A DNA stretch of 64,000 bases from Lacticaseibacillus jixianensis (GTDB taxonomy: Bacteria > Bacillota > Bacilli > Lactobacillales > Lactobacillaceae): contig NZ_RHOJ01000003.1 of the NCBI RefSeq assembly GCF_003946485.1, forward strand, positions 1-64,000, in the 5' to 3' direction. Below, piece after piece: positions 38,159 through 46,443 of this stretch. Each line of letters opens with the position of its first letter. Positions within the stretch are counted from its first letter, which is position 1. The notes beneath the pieces were generated by a model. It searched no databases, was not told the origin of the DNA, and saw nothing but the letters and a program-made list of their open reading frames with translations. A program made the translations under genes and the position numbers.

Positions 38159-39949
38159 ATGGTTGCAACGATTAGTGGTTCAGATGCAGTTCTCAAGGTC
38201 ATTGAGTCATGGGGCGTCGATCACATCTACGGTTATCCGGGTGGCTCGTTTGATTCAACAATGAACGCCCTGCACAACCAACAAGATAAGATCAAGTTCA
38301 TTCAGGTGCGCCACGAGGAGGCCGGGGCGCTGGCCGCCTCGGCGGATGCGAAGTACACCGGTAAGATCGGCGTGTGCTTTGGGTCTGCCGGCCCTGGTGC
38401 CATTCACCTGCTCAACGGCTTGTACGATGCCAAGATCGATCGGGTGCCGGTGCTTGCCCTGGTCGCCCAGGTGCCGTCTACCAACATGAACATTGATTAT
38501 TTCCAGGCGATGAACGAAGAGCCGGCCTTCACGGACGTTGCGGTGTTTAACCGCACTGTGATGACGGCCAAGAGCCTGCCTAAGGTGGTCGACGAAGCCA
38601 TTCAGGCTGCCTATGAGCAGCGCGGCGTGGCCGTTGTCACCATTCCCAAGGACTTTGGGTGGGCGCAGATCCCGGATACCTATGTGACTAACGCCAATAC
38701 CCAGATCAAGCCCTATACCGTGGCCCCGGATCCCGCTAAGATCGCCGAAGCGGTGAAGATGATCCAAGCCGCCAAGGGCCCAGTCATTTACTTCGGCCTG
38801 GGCGCAAAAAATGCGCGCAAGCAGCTGATGAAGGTCTCCGAAGAATTCAAAATGCCGCTGATTTCCTCCGTCCTGGCCAAGGGCATCCTCGATGAGGATT
38901 ATCCCGCGTACATGGGCTCAGTGGGCCGGGTCGCCCCCAAGCCTGGGGTGGAAGCTGCGATGGCGACGGACCTCATTCTCTGGGTCGGCAATGATGTGCC
39001 TTTTGCCAGCGTGCTGTTCTCGCCGAAGACCAAGGTCATTCAGATCGATATCGAAAGCAGTAAGCTGGGCAAGCGGCACCACGATGACCTCGCCATTTTG
39101 GCCGATGCCAAGTTGGCGTTAAAGGCGCTCGCCAAGGCGGGTAAAGAACGCAAACCGACGCCGCTATATGAGGCCTGCCTGGCCAACAAGAAGAACTGGA
39201 CCGCCTGGCAGGATTCCTTCAAGGATTCAGCCGAGACGCCAGTGCGGCCAGAGCCGATCTACGACGCACTGAATCATGCGGCCTCTCCTAAAGCCGTATT
39301 TGCCGTCGATGTGGGGAACACCAACATCTACTTTGAACGGCTGGTTGATATTAAGCACACCCAGAAGTGGAGCACGTCCGGCAAGTACGCGACGATGGGG
39401 TGGGGCCTGCCAGCGGCGATCTCCGCCAAGCTCTCGTTCCCGGACCGCGATGTTTACAGTCTTTCCGGCGATGGGGCGTTTGCGATGATGTGCGAAGAGC
39501 TCCTGACGCAGTACAAGTACAAGCTGCACATCGTCAACATCGTCTTTTCGAACCAGACGCTGGGCTTCATTGAGGCCGAGCAGCGCGATGACAGCCACCA
39601 GCCGCTTTCTGGGGTGGACCTGCCGGATACCGACTGGGCCAAAGTCGCAGAAGGCATGGGGGCCAAGGGCTTTACCGTCCGGAGCAAGGCAGAATTTGAA
39701 GCGGCCCTAGAGGCTGCCCAGGACACGGACCTGCCGGTGGTCATCGACGTTAAAATGACGGGCAAGATGCCATTCACGACGCAGCACATGTTCCTTGATC
39801 CCGCCTATCAGGATCAGAAGCTGATCGATGGTTTTGTTAAGCAGTATGATGCCCAAGCGCTGCGGCCGCTGCGCGCGTTCTTGAAGGAAGCCAAAGCAAA
39901 GCAGACGCCAGACGTGAAGCCGGGCAAGGCCAGCAAAGCGCAAAAATAG
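38159..39949 (+). CDS. pox: Pyruvate oxidase
   Basis: This thiamine diphosphate and FAD enzyme turns pyruvate, phosphate and oxygen into acetyl phosphate, CO2 and hydrogen peroxide. The 596 residues match the family. The N-terminal Pyr domain has the cofactor-activating glutamate in RHEEAGA (51-57). The middle FAD domain follows. The C-terminal domain has the diphosphate motif GDG at 437-439 and NQTLGFIEAEQ at 465-475, whose Phe and Glu correspond to phosphate-site residues of the L. plantarum enzyme. The tail is Lys/Ala-rich. Start ATG behind GGAGGGA. It is likely induced by oxygen and low sugar. Confidence 0.92.
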   Translation: MVATISGSDAVLKVIESWGVDHIYGYPGGSFDSTMNALHNQQDKIKFIQVRHEEAGALAASADAKYTGKIGVCFGSAGPGAIHLLNGLYDAKIDRVPVLALVAQVPSTNMNIDYFQAMNEEPAFTDVAVFNRTVMTAKSLPKVVDEAIQAAYEQRGVAVVTIPKDFGWAQIPDTYVTNANTQIKPYTVAPDPAKIAEAVKMIQAAKGPVIYFGLGAKNARKQLMKVSEEFKMPLISSVLAKGILDEDYPAYMGSVGRVAPKPGVEAAMATDLILWVGNDVPFASVLFSPKTKVIQIDIESSKLGKRHHDDLAILADAKLALKALAKAGKERKPTPLYEACLANKKNWTAWQDSFKDSAETPVRPEPIYDALNHAASPKAVFAVDVGNTNIYFERLVDIKHTQKWSTSGKYATMGWGLPAAISAKLSFPDRDVYSLSGDGAFAMMCEELLTQYKYKLHIVNIVFSNQTLGFIEAEQRDDSHQPLSGVDLPDTDWAKVAEGMGAKGFTVRSKAEFEAALEAAQDTDLPVVIDVKMTGKMPFTTQHMFLDPAYQDQKLIDGFVKQYDAQALRPLRAFLKEAKAKQTPDVKPGKASKAQK

Positions 39950-39967
39950 GCCTGGACGGCGGCCAGC

Positions 39968-39993
39968 AAAAAGGCCTCGCGCGCGGCGAGGCC
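39968..39993 (-). terminator. Terminator of the AraC-type gene
   Basis: On the reverse strand ggcctcgc pairs with gcgaggcc, followed by TTTTT. It directly follows the stop of the reverse-strand regulator gene and lies in the gap to pox. Confidence 0.8.
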
Positions 39994-39994
39994 G

Positions 39995-40843
39995 TCATTG
40001 AGGTTTGACTGAGCGGCGGTAAGCGGTTGGCGATTGGCCGAAAGCGCGTTTGAAGTGCCGATCAAAGTTGGCCGGGTTCTTGTAGCCGACCGCCAAGGCG
40101 ATGTCGGCCACGTTTTGGGTCGTTAACTCCAGGAGCTTGCGGGCTTGGTGCATGCGGATGAACCGCAGCTGCTCGGTGAATGAGCGGTGGTAGAGCTGGC
40201 GAGTCAACCGCGAGAAGTAGTTTGGCTCGTAGCCAAAATGTGTTGCCGCCGAAGCAAGCGTGACCTTGGCGAGATTGGTGGTCATGTAGTTCAGGATCAC
40301 CGCCGCCTGGTGCGTGCGCGGCGCATACCGCACGGCCTCCTCCGGGAAAGCCGACTCGATGATCATCATCGCGTTAAACTTAGCCCGGGACAGCTCGGTC
40401 AAAAGCAGGTGCGCAAGCGTGCTTTTCTCGTAGTTGAGGACCGCGTCCGTGGGCGCTGTTTCTTCAAGGCGCTTTAGCTGGTCGCAGTAGCCATCGCACA
40501 GGCGGTGGTCGATGCGCCGAAAGACGATGTGGGCGTCCTCTGCGGTTGCCAGCATCGAGGCGATCTGCTCGTTGGGGCCAAAGTCGGAATCCTTGGCCAT
40601 GGCGATCTGAAACACGCGGACGTCAAGCGGGGTGCCGGCAAGCGGGAGCAAGTCGGCCCCTTGGCTGGCGCGCAGCAGGACGATATCGCCTGCGCGCAGG
40701 TCGAGTGAGCGCGCGGGCAGGCGCATTTCGCAGGCACTGCGGCACTGAACGATGGCAAAGGGGATGCGCGAGGTCGCACTCACCGGGGTCGATTCGACTA
40801 GCTTCAGATGCTGGGGCTTATCGCCCGTAAAAGTTTGTAACAT
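39995..40843 (-). CDS. AraC-family transcriptional regulator
   Basis: The 282-residue protein has an N-terminal cupin-like sensor half (about 1-150) and a C-terminal pair of helix-turn-helix motifs (about 180-280) ending in the family signature YKNPANFDRHFKRAFGQSPTAYR. Start ATG 40843 follows GGAGGG; further upstream reading lacks a ribosome site. The gene is divergent from the PAS-apbE operon with only 64 bases between start codons. That makes it the most likely regulator of that operon. It is convergent with pox, so control of pox is also possible. The ligand is unknown. Confidence 0.85.
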   Translation of the reverse strand: MLQTFTGDKPQHLKLVESTPVSATSRIPFAIVQCRSACEMRLPARSLDLRAGDIVLLRASQGADLLPLAGTPLDVRVFQIAMAKDSDFGPNEQIASMLATAEDAHIVFRRIDHRLCDGYCDQLKRLEETAPTDAVLNYEKSTLAHLLLTELSRAKFNAMMIIESAFPEEAVRYAPRTHQAAVILNYMTTNLAKVTLASAATHFGYEPNYFSRLTRQLYHRSFTEQLRFIRMHQARKLLELTTQNVADIALAVGYKNPANFDRHFKRAFGQSPTAYRRSVKPQ

Positions 40844-40907
40844 AGTGTCCCTCCGCCTTTCAGAATAAGCGAGCGCGGAGGTGGACGCAACTAAAGGAGA
40901 GGAAATC

Positions 40908-41594
40908 ATGGCTAAACCAGAATTTGACGGTGCATACATTAACATGGCGACGGGGCGCCTGTCGCTGCTTGAGGTGCAGCAGATCTTCAGCACTATTCCG
41001 TTTGAGGTCGACTTGATCGACCACGCGGATCACTTCAGTTGGTACTCGAACAAGCCCAACCGGGAGCACGTGCGCCGCCCGGATGAACTTGGGGAAAACG
41101 TGCAGGACTGCCACCCGGCCAAGGTCTGGCCCATCGTGAAGGGCATCATCGACAGCTTTAAGGACGGCTCGCGCGATTCTGTCGCCCGGCCGCTGACCAT
41201 GCACGGGCACCGCGTCTACATTCAGTACTATGCGCTGCGCGATGAGGACGGAAACTACCTAGGAACAATCGAGTTCACCGGGAGCGTTGAACCCATCCTG
41301 CAGGCCTACGAAAAGGGCGGCTGGTCCGATGCGGCGACCGGTGCCTCCAAGGCGGATGGCCAGACCGGTCAGCCCGACGCGTCCACTGGCGCGTCGGCAA
41401 CCGAAGCCCCCGCCGCTGCCCCTGATGCCTCAACTGGGGCGTCGGAAGAAACCGCAGCGCCGGCGGTTGATGCGACGACGGGCGCGTCTGAGGAAGAAGC
41501 CGCCCCAGCGAAGCCCGATGCCTCGACCGGCGCTTCCGAAAGTCAGCCGGCGGGCACGGATCCGCAGGCCGGCCCGTTCACCTACGACCTTTAA
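40908..41594 (+). CDS. PAS-domain protein with five predicted FMN-attachment motifs
   Basis: The 228-residue protein has no signal peptide or membrane segment. Residues about 15-130 form a PAS domain like the one at the C-terminus of DUF438 proteins (segments HFSWYSN, CHPAKVW, VYIQYYALRDEDGNYLGTIEF). From residue 141 a flexible Ala/Pro/Glu-rich tail carries five motifs: DAATGAS (141-147), DASTGAS (157-163), DASTGAS (173-179), DATTGAS (188-194) and DASTGAS (204-210), spaced 15-16 residues apart. D-x-x-T-G-A-[ST] is the sequence whose threonine receives FMN from ApbE enzymes, and apbE is the next gene. A degenerate copy, DGQTGQ, lies near residue 151. I infer a cytosolic multi-flavin redox or sensor protein. 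Start ATG 40908 follows AAAGGAGAGG. Confidence 0.85.
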   Translation: MAKPEFDGAYINMATGRLSLLEVQQIFSTIPFEVDLIDHADHFSWYSNKPNREHVRRPDELGENVQDCHPAKVWPIVKGIIDSFKDGSRDSVARPLTMHGHRVYIQYYALRDEDGNYLGTIEFTGSVEPILQAYEKGGWSDAATGASKADGQTGQPDASTGASATEAPAAAPDASTGASEETAAPAVDATTGASEEEAAPAKPDASTGASESQPAGTDPQAGPFTYDL

Positions 41595-41595
41595 G

Positions 41596-42510
41596 ATGAA
41601 GAAGCTAGTCAGAACGTTCCACGCGCTGGGGACCCGCATTCGGCTCACGGTGTTCGGCGAGCTGGACGATGCCCCGTTGCAGGCCGCGGCGACCCTGATC
41701 CAGCGCGAAGAAGACCGCTTGACGGTCAACCGGCCGGTATCCGAAGTGATGGCGGTCAACCACGCCGCGGGCAGCGCGGCCGTGCCGGTGTCAACGGCGA
41801 CTTATCAGCTGATCGCGGCGGCGGTCGCGGCCAGCCGTGAGCATTATGGGTTTAACGCGCTGATCGGCCCGCTGGTCAAGCTGTGGCGGATCGGGTTTCC
41901 TGGGGCCAACGTCCCGGCGGAAGCGGCCATTCAAGCCCGCCTTGCGCTGTGTGATCCTGCGGCCGTGGCGCTGACCCCAGCGGCCCACAGCGTGGCGTTG
42001 ATGCGCCCAGGGATGGAGCTGGACCTTGGCGGCATCGCCAAGGGGTTCATCGCCGATCAGATCAAGACCCTGTGGCAGGCATACGGCGTCACTGCCGGCA
42101 TCATCGACCTCGGCGGCAACTTGCTGCTGGTCGGGGAGTCGCCGCGGCGCGCTGATGGGCAGTGGCTGATCGGGGTCCAGGATCCGGCCAAGCGGCGCGA
42201 TGAGGACCTCGGCACGACGGCGGTGCCGGCGTGTGCGGCGGTCACCTCGGGGATCTATGAACGGTTTTTGATCAAAAACGGACAGCAGTACCACCACTTG
42301 CTCGACCCGCGGACCGGCTATCCCTTGCAAACTAAGCTGGCCGGGGTGACCGTCTTCACGCAGACGTCGCTGCAGGGCGAGCTTGAAGCCAAGCGTCTGT
42401 TCTTCCATGGCGGCGTGCCGGCCGGCTGGCTGGATGACCCGGCGCACCTCGGCGCGGTGTTTGCATACCAGGATGGGCACCATGAGACCAGCGGGGTCAC
42501 GTTTTTGTGA
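41596..42510 (+). CDS. apbE: FAD:protein FMN transferase without signal peptide
   Basis: ApbE cleaves FAD and links FMN to a threonine of the acceptor motif. The 304-residue protein has the family core DLGGIAKGF at 143-151, a GGN segment near 172 (LGGNLLLVG) and the C-terminal TSGIYERF and HHLLDPRTGYP segments. Most described ApbE proteins are exported; here the N-terminus (MKKLVRTFHALGTRI) lacks a lipobox and a hydrophobic stretch, so the enzyme should act in the cytosol. The start lies one base behind the PAS-gene stop and has no good Shine-Dalgarno, suggesting translational coupling. It almost certainly modifies the preceding protein. Confidence 0.93.
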   Translation: MKKLVRTFHALGTRIRLTVFGELDDAPLQAAATLIQREEDRLTVNRPVSEVMAVNHAAGSAAVPVSTATYQLIAAAVAASREHYGFNALIGPLVKLWRIGFPGANVPAEAAIQARLALCDPAAVALTPAAHSVALMRPGMELDLGGIAKGFIADQIKTLWQAYGVTAGIIDLGGNLLLVGESPRRADGQWLIGVQDPAKRRDEDLGTTAVPACAAVTSGIYERFLIKNGQQYHHLLDPRTGYPLQTKLAGVTVFTQTSLQGELEAKRLFFHGGVPAGWLDDPAHLGAVFAYQDGHHETSGVTFL

Positions 42511-42527
42511 ATAGATTGGACTATAAA

Positions 42528-42658
42528 GAGGCTGAGACACAAAGCGGTTTTAGCCCAAAACGCAAGCGTCCCAGCATCACGATTCGTACTTCGAATCGCG
42601 GTGCTGGGGCGTTTGCGTGTCTGGGCGTTGCTTTGTGGAACGCGACTAGGGGTAATTT
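42528..42658 (+). repeat. Long palindromic intergenic element, copy A
   Basis: A roughly 130-base element, near-identical in reverse orientation to 54303-54427. Arms 42538-42637 form a hairpin of about 48 base pairs with internal mismatches, from cacaaagc to gctttgtg at the base up to cagcatcacgattcg with cgaatcgcggtgctg at the tip. It fills the gap between two convergent genes. A T run follows beyond it at 42671. Confidence 0.85.
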
Positions 42659-42665
42659 GTCTTGC

Positions 42666-43115
42666 TCACCTTTTTGGCGTCTTGACCATGTCGACGTGGG
42701 GGATGCCGTCTTCAAGGTACACCGCAGAAACCGGGCTGAAGCCAAACTGGGCGTAGAAAGCGCGCAGGTAGTTTTGCGCCTGGATCTTGATCTGTTGGTG
42801 CGGTGCGATCGTTGCCAGCTGCGCCAGCACCGCTTGGATCAGCTGCCGGCCGTAGCCGTGGCCGCGGTACTCCGCGGGCACCAGCACGCGGCCAAAACTT
42901 ACCGAAACGCCGTCGTCGTGGGGCACGATCCGGGCGTAGGCAGCGAGCTTGCCGCCTTGCCGCAGGATGACGTGTTGCGCCGCCCCGTCTTTGGCGTCGA
43001 TCTCTTGGTAGGGGCAGTGCTGCTCAACCACAAACACGCGCACCCTGGCCGCCATGATCTCGATCAGTTCTGCAGGGGCGAGGGCGGCGGTTCGTTTGAT
43101 TTCCTCTGTGAGCAT
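42666..43115 (-). CDS. GNAT-family acetyltransferase (ElaA-like)
   Basis: The 149-residue protein has the acetyl-CoA fold with the pyrophosphate loop YRGHGYGRQL near residue 84. The N-terminal segment around RVRVFVVEQHCPYQEID (25-41) matches ElaA-type acetyltransferases. The target is unknown. ATG 43115 follows GGAGGATG. It is convergent with apbE and separated from it by palindromic element A. Confidence 0.8.
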   Translation of the reverse strand: MLTEEIKRTAALAPAELIEIMAARVRVFVVEQHCPYQEIDAKDGAAQHVILRQGGKLAAYARIVPHDDGVSVSFGRVLVPAEYRGHGYGRQLIQAVLAQLATIAPHQQIKIQAQNYLRAFYAQFGFSPVSAVYLEDGIPHVDMVKTPKR

Positions 43116-43227
43116 CGTGCATCCTCCGCTTCGTGAGCTTCATTGCCCTGCATGGTAGCATAACTCACTGCCCGCTTCAACTCGGCGCGGCGCCAGCCAA
43201 GCCCTGCTCGGCCGCCCCGACGCGGCG

Positions 43228-43274
43228 TGGAAACGATCACGAAAAGGGTAAAATAGTTAATGACATCGTTTTCA
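43228..43274 (+). promoter_or_regulatory. Promoter with two cre-like sites ahead of the lipoprotein gene
   Basis: TAAAAT at 43249-43254 is flanked by tggaaacgatcacg (43228-43241) and tgacatcgttttca (43261-43274). Each differs at one position from the CcpA consensus TGNAANCGNWNNCA. Catabolite control of the lipoprotein gene is possible. Confidence 0.4.
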
Positions 43275-43310
43275 TTTTCGCGTATTCTAGGATTAGAGAG
43301 GGGTGGGAAG

Positions 43311-44078
43311 ATGAGGATGAGAATGCTGATTTTACCGTTGGCGCTCCTTGTGCTGGCGGCCTGTGGGCAGGGACAACGGCAGTCTTCAGCCGCCCAAACG
43401 AGCACGACCAAGTTCGCCACGGCGGCCACGACCAAGGAAGCCGCGGTGAAACCACTCGGCGCTGATGATGACGCGCAGATCAGCCGCCGGTTGGACGTTT
43501 TGAAAGACTACACGGAAGACCAGGTTCCGGGGGCGAAGTTTCCCGAGTTTAGTCCCTTCAGTGCCAGTGCCGGGCTCAACACGGCGATCACCGGCGATCC
43601 CGGCGACTACACCCTTTATCTGAGTACCAGTGCGCAGGAGCTAACGCCGCATGAAGCACCACTGGCACTGCACAAGGCGACCCCGACAAGTACGGCAGCG
43701 GCCAATGAGGCCTATGCGAAGATGGGCTATCAATCCCTTGCTGGAAGCCAGCCGCAGACGCTGGCAGGGGCGATCAAGGCCGTCGTCCGAAGGGATAAGC
43801 GGGCCACGGCAGTGATGTGGCTTCATGGCAAGTACTCGGTCACGGTGCGCTCGACCGCCCATGATCTCGCCGCGGCTAAGGCCCTAGCCACCCAGGTCGA
43901 GGCACTGCTGGCCCAAAATCCCTTGCCCAAGACGGAAACGCACGGGGCGGTCGTACTGACCGTCGAATCCCAGCAGGGGCGGACCAATCTCGTCAGCTGG
44001 CGCGAAGCCAGCGCGTATTACAAGATCAGTGGGCACAAGGCGATGACCGTGCTAAAGCTGGCCATTGCCATCAGTTAA
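43311..44078 (+). CDS. Putative lipoprotein, unknown function
   Basis: I do not recognise the family. The 255-residue product starts with a lipoprotein signal (basic MRMR, hydrophobic core, lipobox LAAC with Cys18). A Ser/Thr/Ala-rich linker follows, then a globular domain of about 190 residues. ATG 43311 behind GAGGGG is used; the open frame upstream would place residues before the signal. It is exported and anchored in the membrane. A hairpin (aatgcgc with gcgcatt, about 44090-44113) separates it from the ABC genes. Confidence 0.65.
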   Translation: MRMRMLILPLALLVLAACGQGQRQSSAAQTSTTKFATAATTKEAAVKPLGADDDAQISRRLDVLKDYTEDQVPGAKFPEFSPFSASAGLNTAITGDPGDYTLYLSTSAQELTPHEAPLALHKATPTSTAAANEAYAKMGYQSLAGSQPQTLAGAIKAVVRRDKRATAVMWLHGKYSVTVRSTAHDLAAAKALATQVEALLAQNPLPKTETHGAVVLTVESQQGRTNLVSWREASAYYKISGHKAMTVLKLAIAIS

Positions 44079-44155
44079 GGGGCCAATCAATGCGCGGCTT
44101 GGGCTGCGCATTTGTTGTCCGCAGCGATTTTAAATTGATTGTCAGGAGGGCGTAG

Positions 44156-45055
44156 ATGCTCGAATTAGCAGGCATTACGAAAAGCTTCGGCGGCCAGATC
44201 GCCGTGGCGGATGAATCGTTCACGGTCGCACCCGGGGAGATCATGGGGCTGATCGGTCAAAATGGGGCGGGCAAAACCACCACGTTCCGCATGGTGCTGG
44301 GGTTTATCCGCCCGGACCAAGGTGAAGTGCGGTGGGCCGGTAAGCCGATCGCCCAGATCGACCGCGACATTATTGGCTATCTGCCGGAAGAGCGCGGCCT
44401 GTACCCGAAGATGACGGTAGCGGATCAGGTTCAATTCTTTGGCCAGTTGCACGGCATGAGCAAGGCGCAAGTCGCCGCCGCCCTGCCGGAGTGGATGGCC
44501 CGCTTTGAGGTCAAAGGCAAGCCGACCGACAAGGTCAAGGATCTGTCCAAGGGCAATCAGCAAAAGGTGCAGCTGATTTGCACGCTGATTTTTCAGCCGC
44601 GGTTGTTGATCTTGGACGAGCCGTTTTCCGGCCTGGATCCGGTCAATGCCAGTTTGCTCGAGGACGGGATCCACGCGCTGCAGCAAAGCGGGGCGGCCAT
44701 TATTTTCTCTAGTCATGACATGAGCAACGTGGAGGCGTTGTCCGATCACCTGGTGATGTTGAAAAATGGGCACACCGTGCTGTCCGGCACAGTTGCCGCT
44801 ATTCGCGAGGCGTACGGGCGCACGCGCATTACCCTCGAGCAGCCCGGTTTGGACGAAGCCGCGCTGCGCGCCCTGCCAGGCGTGGTCGCCGTCGTGCGGC
44901 GCGGCGAGCACTACACGCTTCGGCTCAGTGATCCGGCGGCCGGCCGGGCGATTTTTCAGGCCGTCAGCCAAGGGGGCTACATCCCGGAATTTTCGCAGCA
45001 GGCGCCGGATCTGGACGAAATTTTTCGGCTGAAAGTGGGTGAAGCTGATGCGTAA
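44156..45055 (+). CDS. ABC exporter ATPase, NatA-like
   Basis: The 299-residue protein has Walker A GQNGAGKT at 34-41, the signature LSKGNQQK and Walker B LLILDEPFSGLD. The order and the C-terminal extension match the NatA/YhaQ group, which in Bacillus works in Na+ or drug efflux. Its end overlaps the next gene, a matching permease, so the two form one exporter. The substrate cannot be read from the sequence. The Shine-Dalgarno is AGGAGG. Confidence 0.88.
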   Translation: MLELAGITKSFGGQIAVADESFTVAPGEIMGLIGQNGAGKTTTFRMVLGFIRPDQGEVRWAGKPIAQIDRDIIGYLPEERGLYPKMTVADQVQFFGQLHGMSKAQVAAALPEWMARFEVKGKPTDKVKDLSKGNQQKVQLICTLIFQPRLLILDEPFSGLDPVNASLLEDGIHALQQSGAAIIFSSHDMSNVEALSDHLVMLKNGHTVLSGTVAAIREAYGRTRITLEQPGLDEAALRALPGVVAVVRRGEHYTLRLSDPAAGRAIFQAVSQGGYIPEFSQQAPDLDEIFRLKVGEADA

Positions 45056-46283
45056 GCTGAATTTGATCGCGGGCCAAGTCCTGAAAAAGAACCTGCGCGG
45101 CTACTCTTGGTGGCTGATGGTCCTGATGCCGCTGCTTGCTGGAGTGGTCATCGGGGGGATCGTCTGGTACATGACGTCGACCCAGGCGCCGGCCCGGGTC
45201 GTGGTGGTGGCGCCGCAGCCGGTGGCGGCGGCGCTGCAAAAGCAAAGCAGCAGCGAGCAAAAGTACGTGCCGATCAGCAGTGAGGCCAAGGGGCAAAAGC
45301 AGCTGGCCGCGGCCACAGCAGATGGAATGCTGGTCCTGAAAACCACGGCGCAGGCGAAATTGTACCGGCGCGATGACGGCCAAAGTATTTCCACCGCCGC
45401 GCTTACCCAATCGCTTGCGGGGCTTAACACCATGGCGGTCGCGCAGTCATTGGGGTTATCCGCGAAGCAGCTTGGCCAGCTGCTGGCGACGCCGCGGGTG
45501 ACGACCAAGGCGGTGGCCTTCACGGACAGCGGCAAAATGACCGCAACGGCCGGCAAGAGCGACGCGCTCAAGCAGGGGCTGTCCACCGTGGTGGGCTTCT
45601 TGATGTACCTGTTCTTGATGAGCTACGGCAGCATCATTGCCGCCGAGATCGCCACGGAAAAAGGCTCGCGGATCGAAGAATCGATCCTGGTGGCGATCCG
45701 CCCACGGACCCAATTTTACGGTAAGATCATGGGAGTTGCCGCGCTGCTGGGCATCCAGGTCGCGCTTTACGCAGTCATGGCCGCGGCAGCGTGGCTGCTG
45801 CGCGGGGCGCTGCCGGTGGTTAAAGACCTCCTGGCCAGTGTTGATTTCTCTCAGATCGGGTGGGGGTTCGTGGCGCTTTCGGTGCTCTTTTTCATCGTCG
45901 GGATCCTGAGCTACACGATCTTAGCCGCCATGTGCGGCTCGCTGGTTGCCAATCAGGAACAGGCGGGCCAGGCCCTGCAGCCGGTGCTGCTGCTTGCCAT
46001 GATCGGCTATTTCGCCTCGCTGATGACCGCGAACGCGAATGGTCCGGTGATCGGCATCATCAGCTACCTGCCCTTCCTCAGCCCGATGGTCATGCCCGCC
46101 CGCTTTGGGATCGGGCAGGCGAGCCTACCACTGGCACTGGTCAGCCTCGCCATCAGCATCGTGTTCCTGGGCGGCTTCACCGCCCTGGCGGAGCGGATCT
46201 ACGCCGCTAACGTGCTGACATACAGCGAGGGTGGGATCTTCAAGGCGCTGCGGAAGAGTCTGAGCCTAGTGCGCGCCAAGTAA
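45048..46283 (+). CDS. ABC exporter permease, NatB-like
   Basis: The 411-residue protein begins with one membrane helix (about 18-42). An extracytoplasmic domain of about 130 residues follows, then about five more helices from residue 185, the ABC-2 permease layout of NatB. Its start overlaps the ATPase gene by 8 bases. ATG 45048 is used; a GTG nine bases upstream is also possible. It pairs with the preceding ATPase. Confidence 0.85.
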   Translation: MRKLNLIAGQVLKKNLRGYSWWLMVLMPLLAGVVIGGIVWYMTSTQAPARVVVVAPQPVAAALQKQSSSEQKYVPISSEAKGQKQLAAATADGMLVLKTTAQAKLYRRDDGQSISTAALTQSLAGLNTMAVAQSLGLSAKQLGQLLATPRVTTKAVAFTDSGKMTATAGKSDALKQGLSTVVGFLMYLFLMSYGSIIAAEIATEKGSRIEESILVAIRPRTQFYGKIMGVAALLGIQVALYAVMAAAAWLLRGALPVVKDLLASVDFSQIGWGFVALSVLFFIVGILSYTILAAMCGSLVANQEQAGQALQPVLLLAMIGYFASLMTANANGPVIGIISYLPFLSPMVMPARFGIGQASLPLALVSLAISIVFLGGFTALAERIYAANVLTYSEGGIFKALRKSLSLVRAK

Positions 46284-46297
46284 CTGCTTGACTAAGA

Positions 46298-46343
46298 CCT
46301 GTTACGTTGCCTTTACACTGGCAACGTTGCAGGCTTTTTCTTT
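46298..46343 (+). terminator. Terminator of the ABC exporter operon
   Basis: cctg..acgttgcc pairs with ggcaacgt..cagg around tttacact, followed by five T and a second T run. Confidence 0.85.
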
Positions 46344-46443
46344 TACGCAATCGATGCCTAAAGCTCATCGCTTTGATACGTTCACGCGGGATACTCAAGG
46401 TGCGCTAAGTGACAAGACACGAACTTGAAAGCGGGTGAGCGCG

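Noticed and set aside
41328-41537. The Ala/Pro/Glu-rich repeat tail as simple low-complexity repeat DNA
   Set aside because: The seven-residue motif is kept exactly in its key positions (D, T, G, A, S) although the codons differ between copies, so selection on the protein is more likely than recent DNA expansion.
41287-41595. N-terminal extension of apbE through the PAS gene
   Set aside because: The frame is open but the extension is a frame-shifted shadow of the PAS tail, rich in Arg and Pro. The ApbE family begins at about 41596.
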